From Actinomycetes bacterium (lineage in GTDB: Bacteria > Actinomycetota > Actinomycetes > Actinomycetales > Demequinaceae), in contig JAEYOR010000012.1 in assembly GCA_023411615.1 (NCBI GenBank), forward strand, positions 1 to 5,821: a DNA stretch of 5,821 nucleotides, given 5' to 3'. Of the stretch, positions 1-5,743 are shown in pieces. Both the position numbers and the translations under genes were made by a program. Each line of letters starts with the position of its first letter. Positions within the stretch are counted from its first letter, which is position 1. The notes beneath the pieces are model-generated. The model was not told the DNA's origin. It was given only the letters and a program-made list of their open reading frames with translations, and searched no databases.

Positions 1-1
1 G

Positions 2-40
2 GCGTTGGCGGTGCGGAGCTTCGGCCGGGGGGGGGGCTAG
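2..40 (+). CDS. Possible 3' end of a convergent gene (12 codons, ends at TAG)
   Basis: In plus-strand frame 2 the left edge reads ALAVRSFGRGGG and then TAG at 38-40. All 12 codons have G or C in the third position, while the other two plus frames do not, which is the coding signature expected in a high-GC genome. The TAG shares the tetranucleotide CTAG (37-40) with the RarD stop on the other strand, a common arrangement for tail-to-tail neighbours. The last codons are made by a run of ten G. Only a C-terminal scrap would be in the window, so no function can be proposed and chance cannot be excluded. Confidence 0.28.
   Translation, partial: ALAVRSFGRGGG
27..36. repeat. G10 homopolymer tract
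   Basis: Ten consecutive G on the plus strand lie immediately beyond the RarD stop codon and within the proposed 3' end of a convergent gene. Such a tract can slip in replication and is also a frequent site of sequencing error. It lies outside the RarD coding region, so length changes would not alter RarD but would alter the end of a plus-strand gene. Confidence 0.9.
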
Positions 41-1005
41 ATGGGTTCCGTGACCGGCTCGTCGTCCTGTTCTTCCGCACGACGCTCGCCGGCCCGCTTC
101 GCCACACGTGCACGGGTGCGCCACGCATCAAAAGTGATGAGGACAAGCGCAATCCACACAAGCCCAAAGCCAAACCACCGGTTGGTAGGCATTGCCTCAT
201 CAAAGTAGGTGACGGCAAGCACAAAGGTCATCGTTGGCGCGATGTATTGCAGCAGGCCTGTCACGTTGAGTGGCAGACGGCGCGCGCCTGCGGCGAAGAT
301 GAGCAAAGCGCCCGCAGTCCACGTGCCGGTGCCAATGAGCATGACATCGTGCCACCAGCCAAGACCATCGCCGTCGCGAGCCAAAAATGTCGTGGCGCCC
401 TGACGCTCGACGAGCCACAGTGTCAGCACCGCGAACGGGCCAATGAGCGCCGTCTCCACGGTGAGGCCGCTGAGCGCGTCAACCTTGTCGCCGATGCCCT
501 TCTTGATGAAAGAGTAGAAGGCGAAGGAAAGCGCGAGCACAATCGAAATCCACGGCAGCCCGCCCGCCTCGATTGCGAGCAGCGCGACGGCGATCCCCGC
601 GACCGCAATCGCCACCATCTGCAAGCGTCGCAACCGCTCGCCGAGAAACACCACTGACAGAGCGACAGTGACAAGTGGATTGATGTAGTAGCCCAGGGAG
701 GTTTCACTCACGCGGTCGGTGACCACGGCGTACACCATGACTCCCCAATTCGCAGAGATGAACGCCGACGCCATGGCGAGGCGCCCAAGAACGCGGCGGT
801 CCGACGCGACTGCCCAGACTCGCCGCCACGCCCCGATGACGAGTGCGATGAGGAGGCACACCACGAGCGAGGACAAGGCCCGCCAGGCGACAATCTCAAA
901 AGCGTTGGACGGCTCAAGCGCCTTCATCAAGATGGGGAAGAGGCCCCAAATGAAGTAAGCGGTGGCGCCAAAGAGCAAGCCCCGCCTATCGATGACCTGT
1001 CCCAT
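37..1005 (-). CDS. rarD: RarD-type EamA (DMT superfamily) membrane transporter
   Basis: A 322-residue, about ten-TM permease of the drug/metabolite transporter superfamily, RarD branch. Family landmarks are in the expected order: AYFIWG at 16-21, WR at 41-42, NWG at 86-88, ETSLGYYINPL at 101-111, FLGERL at 120-125, SFAFYSFIKK at 160-169, ETALIGP at 184-190 and LPLNVTGLLQYIAPT at 244-258. The number of residues before AYFIWG equals that of E. coli RarD, which supports ATG at 1005. No good Shine-Dalgarno sequence lies at normal distance (GGAG is about 16 nt away). The polar, charged C-terminal tail (about 295-322) is probably cytosolic. RarD was linked to chloramphenicol sensitivity in E. coli/Pseudomonas work, but the physiological substrate is not established. 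It follows the GH81 gene on the same strand after 68 bp with no convincing terminator between, so co-transcription is possible. A functional tie to glucan synthesis is not evident; this conserved gene may simply be adjacent. Confidence 0.92.
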   Translation of the reverse strand: MGQVIDRRGLLFGATAYFIWGLFPILMKALEPSNAFEIVAWRALSSLVVCLLIALVIGAWRRVWAVASDRRVLGRLAMASAFISANWGVMVYAVVTDRVSETSLGYYINPLVTVALSVVFLGERLRRLQMVAIAVAGIAVALLAIEAGGLPWISIVLALSFAFYSFIKKGIGDKVDALSGLTVETALIGPFAVLTLWLVERQGATTFLARDGDGLGWWHDVMLIGTGTWTAGALLIFAAGARRLPLNVTGLLQYIAPTMTFVLAVTYFDEAMPTNRWFGFGLVWIALVLITFDAWRTRARVAKRAGERRAEEQDDEPVTEPI

Positions 1006-1073
1006 GGTCAGCAGTGTCGCACTCCGCCATAGTGCCGCGGGCCAACGAACTGGCTGTCTTTATTGGGGGCCAC
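1006..1073 (-). other. Intergenic spacer between GH81 gene and rarD, two small stem-loops, no clear terminator
   Basis: On the minus strand this spacer contains GCCAG-TTCG-TTGGC (1041-1054), a 5-bp stem with a G-U closing pair and UUCG loop, and then GCACT-N7-AGTGC (1019-1035). Neither is followed by a T-run, so neither qualifies as an intrinsic terminator. No -10/-35 promoter for rarD could be recognised. Read-through from the upstream operon is therefore possible but unproven. Confidence 0.4.
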
Positions 1074-3083
1074 TCAGGCGGAGGGCTGTTGCAGTGCGAT
1101 CCAGGCCAACATGTACGAGCGGGAGTTGCCGTTGTCGATCGCCGTGGGCGACAAGTCAATAGCGGCGCCCCATGCGGAGGACGCCTCCTCTTCGGACAGC
1201 GACTGCGCCATGAGGAGATAGTCCCCAAACTGCTCCGGGGTGCCATTCGCCCATGCCGCGTCCACCACTGCCTCGAGCTGCTCCGCGTCGAGTGCATCGA
1301 GCACCGGCACAGCGGCGGGTGGCAATGGAATGAGCTGGATGCCCACAATCGCACTGGGCTCGGCCGAGAACCACGTGGCGAAGTCACGCTTGCTCGACCA
1401 CTGGATGCCCACCGTCGAGTGTGCGTACTCGGGAAAGGCGCTGAGGTCCGGGGCCAGATAGAGCCGCCGCGCCGCATCCGCCTCCGCGGAGAGCATCCAC
1501 CGCGCGGCATCGGCTTCGTGCGGCTCACCGCGCAGATCACGCCACAGCGCCACCGCGTTCCACGCGGCCACGGCCTCGGAACTCGACTCCTGATTGTTGC
1601 CATCGGCAAAAGGCGCTGTCCCCGACGCCCACGAGTGACCCGCTGCCGGGTCAAAGTGGCGCCATTGAGGGAATAGGTCAGTGGCAACTGGCGCCGCGAT
1701 GTCATCGGCAACAAGGTCGAACACGGGCCCGATCTCCTCGAGCAGCCCAGGATCACGTGCGCCGGCAATTGCTGCAGCATAGAGCAGGTATCCGTAGTGA
1801 AAGTAGTGATCGTTGAAGCTCTCCGAGCCAAAGTTTGTCGCGAGCCCAACCACCCCATGGGCAGATTCGTCGTAGACAAAGCACGCGCTCGCTCGCTCAT
1901 TGCAGCCCATCGGATCGGCCCAGCGTCGCAGTTCTTCGTTCAAACGCACCGCGAGTTCATCTGCGAGATCGCTCCGGCCAATGGCATCCGCGACGGCAAG
2001 GAGATTCGCAATGCGGTAGAGCGCCTTGCCACCAAAGTACGTGTCCTCAGGGAGAGTCCACGGCGTCGCCGCGATGTCCTCTACGAGCGCAGTTTCAATG
2101 GCTTCGCGGTGTTCTGCACTCACCCCCGACAAGTCCAGAGCGGCCGACGCTTCAACAAGGGGCACGGTCCAGGTCGCCGTGGCGGTGGCACAGGCAACAA
2201 AGGGACCATCAATCGTCGCAAAGCGTCCCAAGTCACACGCCATATCCATCGTGGCCGCGCGCGCCTCAGGCACCACCACCACCGTGGGCGCGTCGCCGTA
2301 CGTCACCTCGGTTCGAGCTGAATCGTCCGTGATGGACCACGCGACGCGGGGTGACGGCGCCGACGATCCCATGGCAGTGCCAAACGTCTCGCCGTCGATG
2401 CCCTCAGGCACGGCAAAAAACGTCGCAACACCGCCGGCTTCCAACTCGAGCTTGGTGCCGGTCACGGTGCCGTTCTGGATAGCGATCCCGTAGCGTCGGC
2501 CGTTGACCTCGGCTACTGACACGTTGCTCCCGGCCGCCTCGAACGGAAGAGTGAGCGTGGCGCCGAGCGCCTCCCGTGCCGTCATCGCGACGGCCGGCCA
2601 CCCTTGAGCGACGGTAATGACGGCAGGACCCAGGGAGAGGTCCGCGCCCACGGAACTGGCCGCACTCACGCTAGCGAAACCATTCGCTCCGTCGATGTGC
2701 ACTCCGAGCTCATCGTTCGCCGCAGCGACGATCGCATCGGCCGATGCGACAGGCTCGGTGAGACCCATCGAGAAGCCGCCTTCTTGCGGACGGAATGAGA
2801 GCGGCTTGGGGTACACCGGCAGGCCGGGTTCGCCAAAGGCGAGGGAGGAGTACCAGCGATTGGTCGGGGGGACGACGCCCTCGTCAAGGCGAGGCGAGGC
2901 GAGCGTACTCACCGTGCGCTCAACGAGCACTTGAGCATGCGGTGCGGCGGGGGTGGCACTCGCCACGCTCTCGCCATACGTCGCTTCTGCGCTTGCCGTC
3001 GGTTCGGCGTCGTTCCCACTGCAGCCGATCAGGACAAGAGCCGACATGACCGCTGCGCACTGCGCGACTCGGGCAATCCTCAT
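1074..3083 (-). CDS. Lipoprotein endo-1,3-beta-glucanase, glycoside hydrolase family 81
   Basis: This 669-residue enzyme is predicted to cut internal beta-1,3-glucosidic bonds (laminarin, curdlan, callose type) with inversion. The N-terminus is a lipoprotein signal: a basic start, a hydrophobic core, and the lipobox L18-I19-G20-C21 followed by Ser/Gly/Asp, so the mature protein should be lipid-anchored outside the cytoplasmic membrane. A Ser/Ala/Pro-rich linker (about 22-60) precedes the GH81 N-terminal region with PPTNRWYSSLAFG at 72-84. The all-helical catalytic part carries NDHYFHYGYLLYAAA (424-438) and SWASGTAPFADGNNQESSSE (484-503). D425 is the expected general acid; E499 and E503 match the conserved Glu pair, with E499 the likely base. 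The C-terminal DNGNSRSYMLAWIALQ matches a family end, so the gene appears complete. No carbohydrate-binding module is seen. The start ATG overlaps the fusion-protein stop (ATGA) with only a weak GGGA before it, suggesting translational coupling. Its place beside a glucan synthase suggests trimming or release of polymer, comparable to BcsZ; pure catabolism is the alternative. Confidence 0.92.
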   Translation of the reverse strand: MRIARVAQCAAVMSALVLIGCSGNDAEPTASAEATYGESVASATPAAPHAQVLVERTVSTLASPRLDEGVVPPTNRWYSSLAFGEPGLPVYPKPLSFRPQEGGFSMGLTEPVASADAIVAAANDELGVHIDGANGFASVSAASSVGADLSLGPAVITVAQGWPAVAMTAREALGATLTLPFEAAGSNVSVAEVNGRRYGIAIQNGTVTGTKLELEAGGVATFFAVPEGIDGETFGTAMGSSAPSPRVAWSITDDSARTEVTYGDAPTVVVVPEARAATMDMACDLGRFATIDGPFVACATATATWTVPLVEASAALDLSGVSAEHREAIETALVEDIAATPWTLPEDTYFGGKALYRIANLLAVADAIGRSDLADELAVRLNEELRRWADPMGCNERASACFVYDESAHGVVGLATNFGSESFNDHYFHYGYLLYAAAIAGARDPGLLEEIGPVFDLVADDIAAPVATDLFPQWRHFDPAAGHSWASGTAPFADGNNQESSSEAVAAWNAVALWRDLRGEPHEADAARWMLSAEADAARRLYLAPDLSAFPEYAHSTVGIQWSSKRDFATWFSAEPSAIVGIQLIPLPPAAVPVLDALDAEQLEAVVDAAWANGTPEQFGDYLLMAQSLSEEEASSAWGAAIDLSPTAIDNGNSRSYMLAWIALQQPSA

Positions 3084-3808
3084 ATGATCCCGAGCTTGCG
3101 CATGAGGTCATCGGCGGCATCGCGCATGCCTGCAAAGACGCCGTCTTGGCGCAAGTGAAGCCGTGCTTCAAGCGGCGTGCCATCCTGGACGAGGCCATTG
3201 TCGGCGCCCGCGACGAGTTCATCGGTGGCGATCTCGACGGTGACATGGGCACGGCCGTCGATGGTCTCCACCGACAGGCTCGACACGGTTCCTTGGGCCA
3301 CCCGTCCATTTGGCAGGATGAGATCAACCGTCGCGTTGTCCTCGATGCGGCCAAAGTCGCGCGGCGCGAGCACAAAGACGGCGGTGGCGCTCAAGGACTG
3401 GTCACGCTCGATGGTGGCGACAGGAACTCCCGATGCGACATACGTTCCCTCATGCACATCGAGCGACTTCACCGTTCCAGCGACGCTCGCGCGGACTGTC
3501 AGTTCGCCCTGTTCCGTGACATCGTTGTTGCTCACGGTCAACGCGCCGGTTGAGACGTCACGCGCCACTTGCAGACTGTCGACAACGAATAGCGGATCGC
3601 CTGGTGTCACAAAGTCGCCAGGCTCGACAAAGCGTCGGGTGACAACTCCGGCGTAGTCGGCGCCAACGTCGTACGTCTGTGCCTCAACGTGCGCACTCAC
3701 ACTCACCGCTTGGCCCTGGCGCAGCGTGAAGACATACGTGGCCGTGCTCACGATGAGCAGGACCGCAATGACTCCGATGAGGAGCTTGAGTCGATTTCGC
3801 CAGGTCAT
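3080..3808 (-). CDS. Short HlyD-like membrane-fusion protein (biotinyl-lipoyl-like domain), glycan-synthase partner
   Basis: A 242-residue envelope protein with one N-terminal TM anchor (about 8-29, preceded by basic residues). It then has two half-lipoyl motifs, around 46-77 (GVVTRRFVEPGDFVTPGDPL) and 103-134 (GTVKSLDVHEGTYVASGVPV), and a beta-barrel-like part (about 137-222). The stretch between the two half-motifs is only about 25 residues, so the long alpha-helical hairpin that lets HlyD/AcrA proteins reach a TolC channel is missing. Fusion proteins of this kind accompany GT2 synthases, as in Alg44 of alginate synthesis and BgsB of the Sinorhizobium mixed-linkage glucan system. The likely job here is to bind the synthase outside the membrane and guide or stabilise the emerging chain. 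The start is secure: AGGAGG lies 7 nt before ATG, inside the end of the synthase gene, and the overlap is ATGA. Its own TGA overlaps the GH81 start in the same way. Involvement in a separate ABC efflux system is unlikely because no ATPase is nearby. Confidence 0.85.
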   Translation of the reverse strand: MTWRNRLKLLIGVIAVLLIVSTATYVFTLRQGQAVSVSAHVEAQTYDVGADYAGVVTRRFVEPGDFVTPGDPLFVVDSLQVARDVSTGALTVSNNDVTEQGELTVRASVAGTVKSLDVHEGTYVASGVPVATIERDQSLSATAVFVLAPRDFGRIEDNATVDLILPNGRVAQGTVSSLSVETIDGRAHVTVEIATDELVAGADNGLVQDGTPLEARLHLRQDGVFAGMRDAADDLMRKLGII

Positions 3809-5631
3809 AGCCGGGCCTCCTTAGCGGTGGTCGTACGGGCCATCGCGGCCACGGGTTCGCGGGCGGGGGTGCGCCCAGGCGCGGGAAAGTAGGTGTGCGG
3901 CTCGGGCGCAGGACGCGCCACCACTGTGCGTGGGCGCGCGGGTGAGCTTGGGGCGGGCGACTGGACCGGTGCGACTCCGCGGCGCAGGAGGCGGGCATCG
4001 CGTGCCACGGAGATGATGAACGCGCCGAGGATCAGCGTGTTCGTCACGTTCCACGCCATCGCGAGAGTCGCAACGCCGTTGGTGATGTCGCGATAGACAG
4101 CGACAACGGAGGTGAGGGACAAGAAGAGGAAGAACAGCATCTGCGGCACGACAAAGTTGTAGGGGGAGTTGCCGCGTGCGGTTCCCGTTGCTTGCCAGCC
4201 GACATCGCGGCCGGTGAACACGTTGACAAGTGCTTTCACGTAGATCGGGAACGACACCATCGCGAGCGTGAGGGTCTCCCAGCGGAAAGAGCCGAGTGTG
4301 TAGAACGCGAGCAGAATCTGCATGACATAGAAGCCGGCGTAGAAGAGGAACCATGTCAGCACGCTCACCGAGACCGTCATCGGCCGCATGTCGAAGTAGA
4401 TCTCGAGGGATGGCACAAGCAGCAGGAGGAGCGGGCAGATCCCTGTCAGGTAGAACGTCGCGGTGACGAAGTACTGGATGCGCTGGTCCATCGTGAGGTT
4501 GCGGCGCCGGCTCAGCGGGTTGTGGGTGAGCATGATCTCAAAGCCACCGGTGGCCCATCTCAGCTGCTGCTTCGAGTACGCCTCGATCGTCTCGGGCGCC
4601 TCGCCAACTGCGAGCACGTCAGGAATGAACACCGATCGCCATCCACGCTCGTGGAGCCGTAGCGACGTCCACACGTCCTCCGACTTCGAGTCGGTGTACA
4701 TGCCATCGACGTCATCGATTGCAGTACGGCGGAAGACGACATTCGTGCCAACGCAGAACGCCGCGTTGAAGCGGTTACGGCCCGGCTGAATGAAGCGGTA
4801 GAAGACCGTTTGCATGTAGCCAGCTCCGCGCGCAACGACGGTGTGGAGGTTGCCGTACGTTTGCGGCGTCTGCACAAAGGCGACTTTCGGGTCGACAAAG
4901 AACGGCACTGTCTCAATGAGGAAGTCCCGATGGGGGACGAAGTCTGCGTCGAAGATCGCGAAGAAGTCGCCTTTGGCGAGCGTGAGCGCGTGATTGACGT
5001 TGCCCGCCTTGGCGCCTCCCGAACTGAGGCGCCGCACGTAGCGAGCGCCGAGTGAGGCGGCCAGGTCACGGACGGCATCGCTCTTGCCGTCGTCGAGTAC
5101 CCACGTGTTGTGGCGTCCCCGCATCGAAATGGCGGCCTTCACGGTCTTCTTGATGACGTCAACGTCCTCGCCGCACGTGGTGATGAAGACGTCAACGGTG
5201 TGTTCGGCACCATTGATCATGAACGGCGCGCGCTTGGCGTGCCCACGGAAGTCCTTGGGAAACAAGGTGTTCTGCGCAAGGTAGTACGTGAAGTCGCGAG
5301 GGTTGTTGGCTCCCGCGAGGATCGTCCACATCGACAGCAGCGCGTGGAACACGAGCACGGATTCGGCGGAGAGCACCATGACGTACGGGATCACATCGCC
5401 GCGGTGCTGAGGGTTGAGCAAGAACGCCGAGTACACGAGAACACCGAGCGTCGACAGCAACACGATGAGGGTGTGGACGGGTGACGGTGTGCCGTGACGC
5501 GACGTGATGCCAGCGCTCGACAAGGTGGTGGGCAAAGAGGGCGACTCAACGGTCGCAGGAGTCGTGGATGCCACAGTTCCCCCAAAGTCGTCGATTCCAA
5601 TAACGGATCGCGCAAAGCGCGAGATCGACAA
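3805..5631 (-). CDS. Processive family 2 glycosyltransferase, cellulose/curdlan synthase-like (beta-glucan synthase candidate)
   Basis: This 608-residue integral membrane protein should polymerise a UDP-sugar, probably UDP-glucose, on the cytosolic face and extrude the chain. Visible are a Ser/Thr/Pro-rich N-terminus (about 1-50), two TM segments (about 52-72 and 81-105), a GT-A domain (about 145-365) and five more TM segments (about 388-408, 420-445, 452-472, 496-514, 520-541). The processive GT2 signature is complete: DD at 180-181, DAD at 228-230, FCVGTN at 292-297, SED at 317-319 (D319 the expected catalytic base) and QQLRW at 355-359. A WQATGTARG segment near 479-487 sits where BcsA has its gating loop. 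There is no PilZ domain. Residues about 548-608 form a Pro/Ala-rich tail. The start is TTG at 5631, with an in-frame TGA shortly upstream; GTG at 5574 (residue 20) is an alternative, and neither has a strong Shine-Dalgarno sequence. It is the first gene of the operon, and its stop overlaps the next start by ATGA. GT2 identity is very secure. The product is inferred from the GH81 neighbour; cellulose or another beta-glycan remains possible. Confidence 0.93.
   Translation of the reverse strand: MSISRFARSVIGIDDFGGTVASTTPATVESPSLPTTLSSAGITSRHGTPSPVHTLIVLLSTLGVLVYSAFLLNPQHRGDVIPYVMVLSAESVLVFHALLSMWTILAGANNPRDFTYYLAQNTLFPKDFRGHAKRAPFMINGAEHTVDVFITTCGEDVDVIKKTVKAAISMRGRHNTWVLDDGKSDAVRDLAASLGARYVRRLSSGGAKAGNVNHALTLAKGDFFAIFDADFVPHRDFLIETVPFFVDPKVAFVQTPQTYGNLHTVVARGAGYMQTVFYRFIQPGRNRFNAAFCVGTNVVFRRTAIDDVDGMYTDSKSEDVWTSLRLHERGWRSVFIPDVLAVGEAPETIEAYSKQQLRWATGGFEIMLTHNPLSRRRNLTMDQRIQYFVTATFYLTGICPLLLLLVPSLEIYFDMRPMTVSVSVLTWFLFYAGFYVMQILLAFYTLGSFRWETLTLAMVSFPIYVKALVNVFTGRDVGWQATGTARGNSPYNFVVPQMLFFLFLSLTSVVAVYRDITNGVATLAMAWNVTNTLILGAFIISVARDARLLRRGVAPVQSPAPSSPARPRTVVARPAPEPHTYFPAPGRTPAREPVAAMARTTTAKEARL
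3816..3821 (-). promoter_or_regulatory. Shine-Dalgarno AGGAGG for the HlyD-like gene
   Basis: A full consensus AGGAGG on the minus strand ends 7 nt before the ATG at 3808 and lies inside the last codons of the glycosyltransferase gene. It fixes the fusion-protein start. It is the strongest ribosome-binding site in the window, stronger than those of the synthase and of the GH81 gene. Confidence 0.85.
5608..5622 (-). repeat. GC-rich hairpin TCGCGC-TTT-GCGCGA at the synthase start
   Basis: Perfect 6-bp arms with a 3-nt loop lie 9 nt inside the predicted TTG start (codons 4-8). In the mRNA this would be a stable stem close to the initiation site. If translation really begins at GTG 5574, the stem falls in the 5' untranslated leader instead. 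It may limit initiation or be incidental to Arg/Ala codons. Confidence 0.45.
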
Positions 5632-5669
5632 CGTTGGCGGTGGCGCCCTTAGGCACCTTGTCAGGCGTC

Positions 5670-5683
5670 AAGGCCGAGGCCTT
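5670..5683. repeat. Inverted repeat AAGGCC-GA-GGCCTT in operon leader
   Basis: A 14-bp dyad with perfect 6-bp arms and a 2-nt centre lies one base from the neighbouring ATTGGG/CCCAAT repeat. The short centre suits a DNA operator better than an RNA hairpin, although a 5-bp stem with a 4-nt loop would also form. It lies about 39 bp before the TTG start. Confidence 0.45.
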
Positions 5684-5684
5684 C

Positions 5685-5704
5685 ATTGGGACAAACGACC
5701 CAAT
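5685..5704. repeat. Inverted repeat ATTGGG-N8-CCCAAT in operon leader
   Basis: Two perfect 6-bp arms (5685-5690 and 5699-5704) are separated by 8 nt, about 54 bp before the synthase start and 23 bp inside the CRP-like site. The even spacing could be an operator for a dimeric regulator, or a leader RNA hairpin if transcription begins upstream. No family-specific motif is recognised. Confidence 0.5.
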
Positions 5705-5727
5705 ACGCTCTATCGAACCACAGAAAG

Positions 5728-5743
5728 TGTGATCTACGCCACA
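5728..5743. promoter_or_regulatory. CRP/GlxR-like operator TGTGATCTACGCCACA
   Basis: The site fits the CRP-family pattern TGTGA-N6-TCACA with one mismatch in the right half (CCACA). The symmetric GTGTG...CACAC extends over 5727-5744. Its centre is about 104 bp upstream of the TTG start of the synthase gene. In actinobacteria, CRP/GlxR proteins bind such sites, usually with cAMP, and control carbon and envelope genes. Activation or repression cannot be told without a mapped transcription start. It could equally serve a gene to the right of the window. Confidence 0.6.

Noticed and set aside
1019..1054. Intrinsic terminator between the GH81 gene and rarD
   Set aside because: The two stems are only 5 bp each and no T-run follows on the minus strand.
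1014..1676. Plus-strand open frame (220 codons) antisense to the GH81 gene
   Set aside because: It is antisense to a well-supported gene, shows no recognisable motif, and is Arg/His/Gly-rich as expected for a high-GC shadow frame.
986..1900. Long minus-strand open frame (304 codons) inside the GH81 gene region
   Set aside because: It is out of frame with the GH81 gene, whose catalytic motifs are unmistakable. Its translation is Arg/Ser/Pro-rich low-complexity sequence typical of a shifted frame in high-GC DNA.
4192..4662. Plus-strand open frame (156 codons) antisense to the glycosyltransferase gene
   Set aside because: It is fully inside the synthase gene, which includes the SED and QxxRW motifs on the opposite strand. 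The Glu/Arg/His-rich translation has no domain pattern.
5640..5720. Sigma-70-type promoter for the synthase operon
   Set aside because: TTGACG near 5661-5675 and GATAGA near 5710 on the minus strand were considered, but no -35/-10 pair with 16-18 bp spacing could be made.
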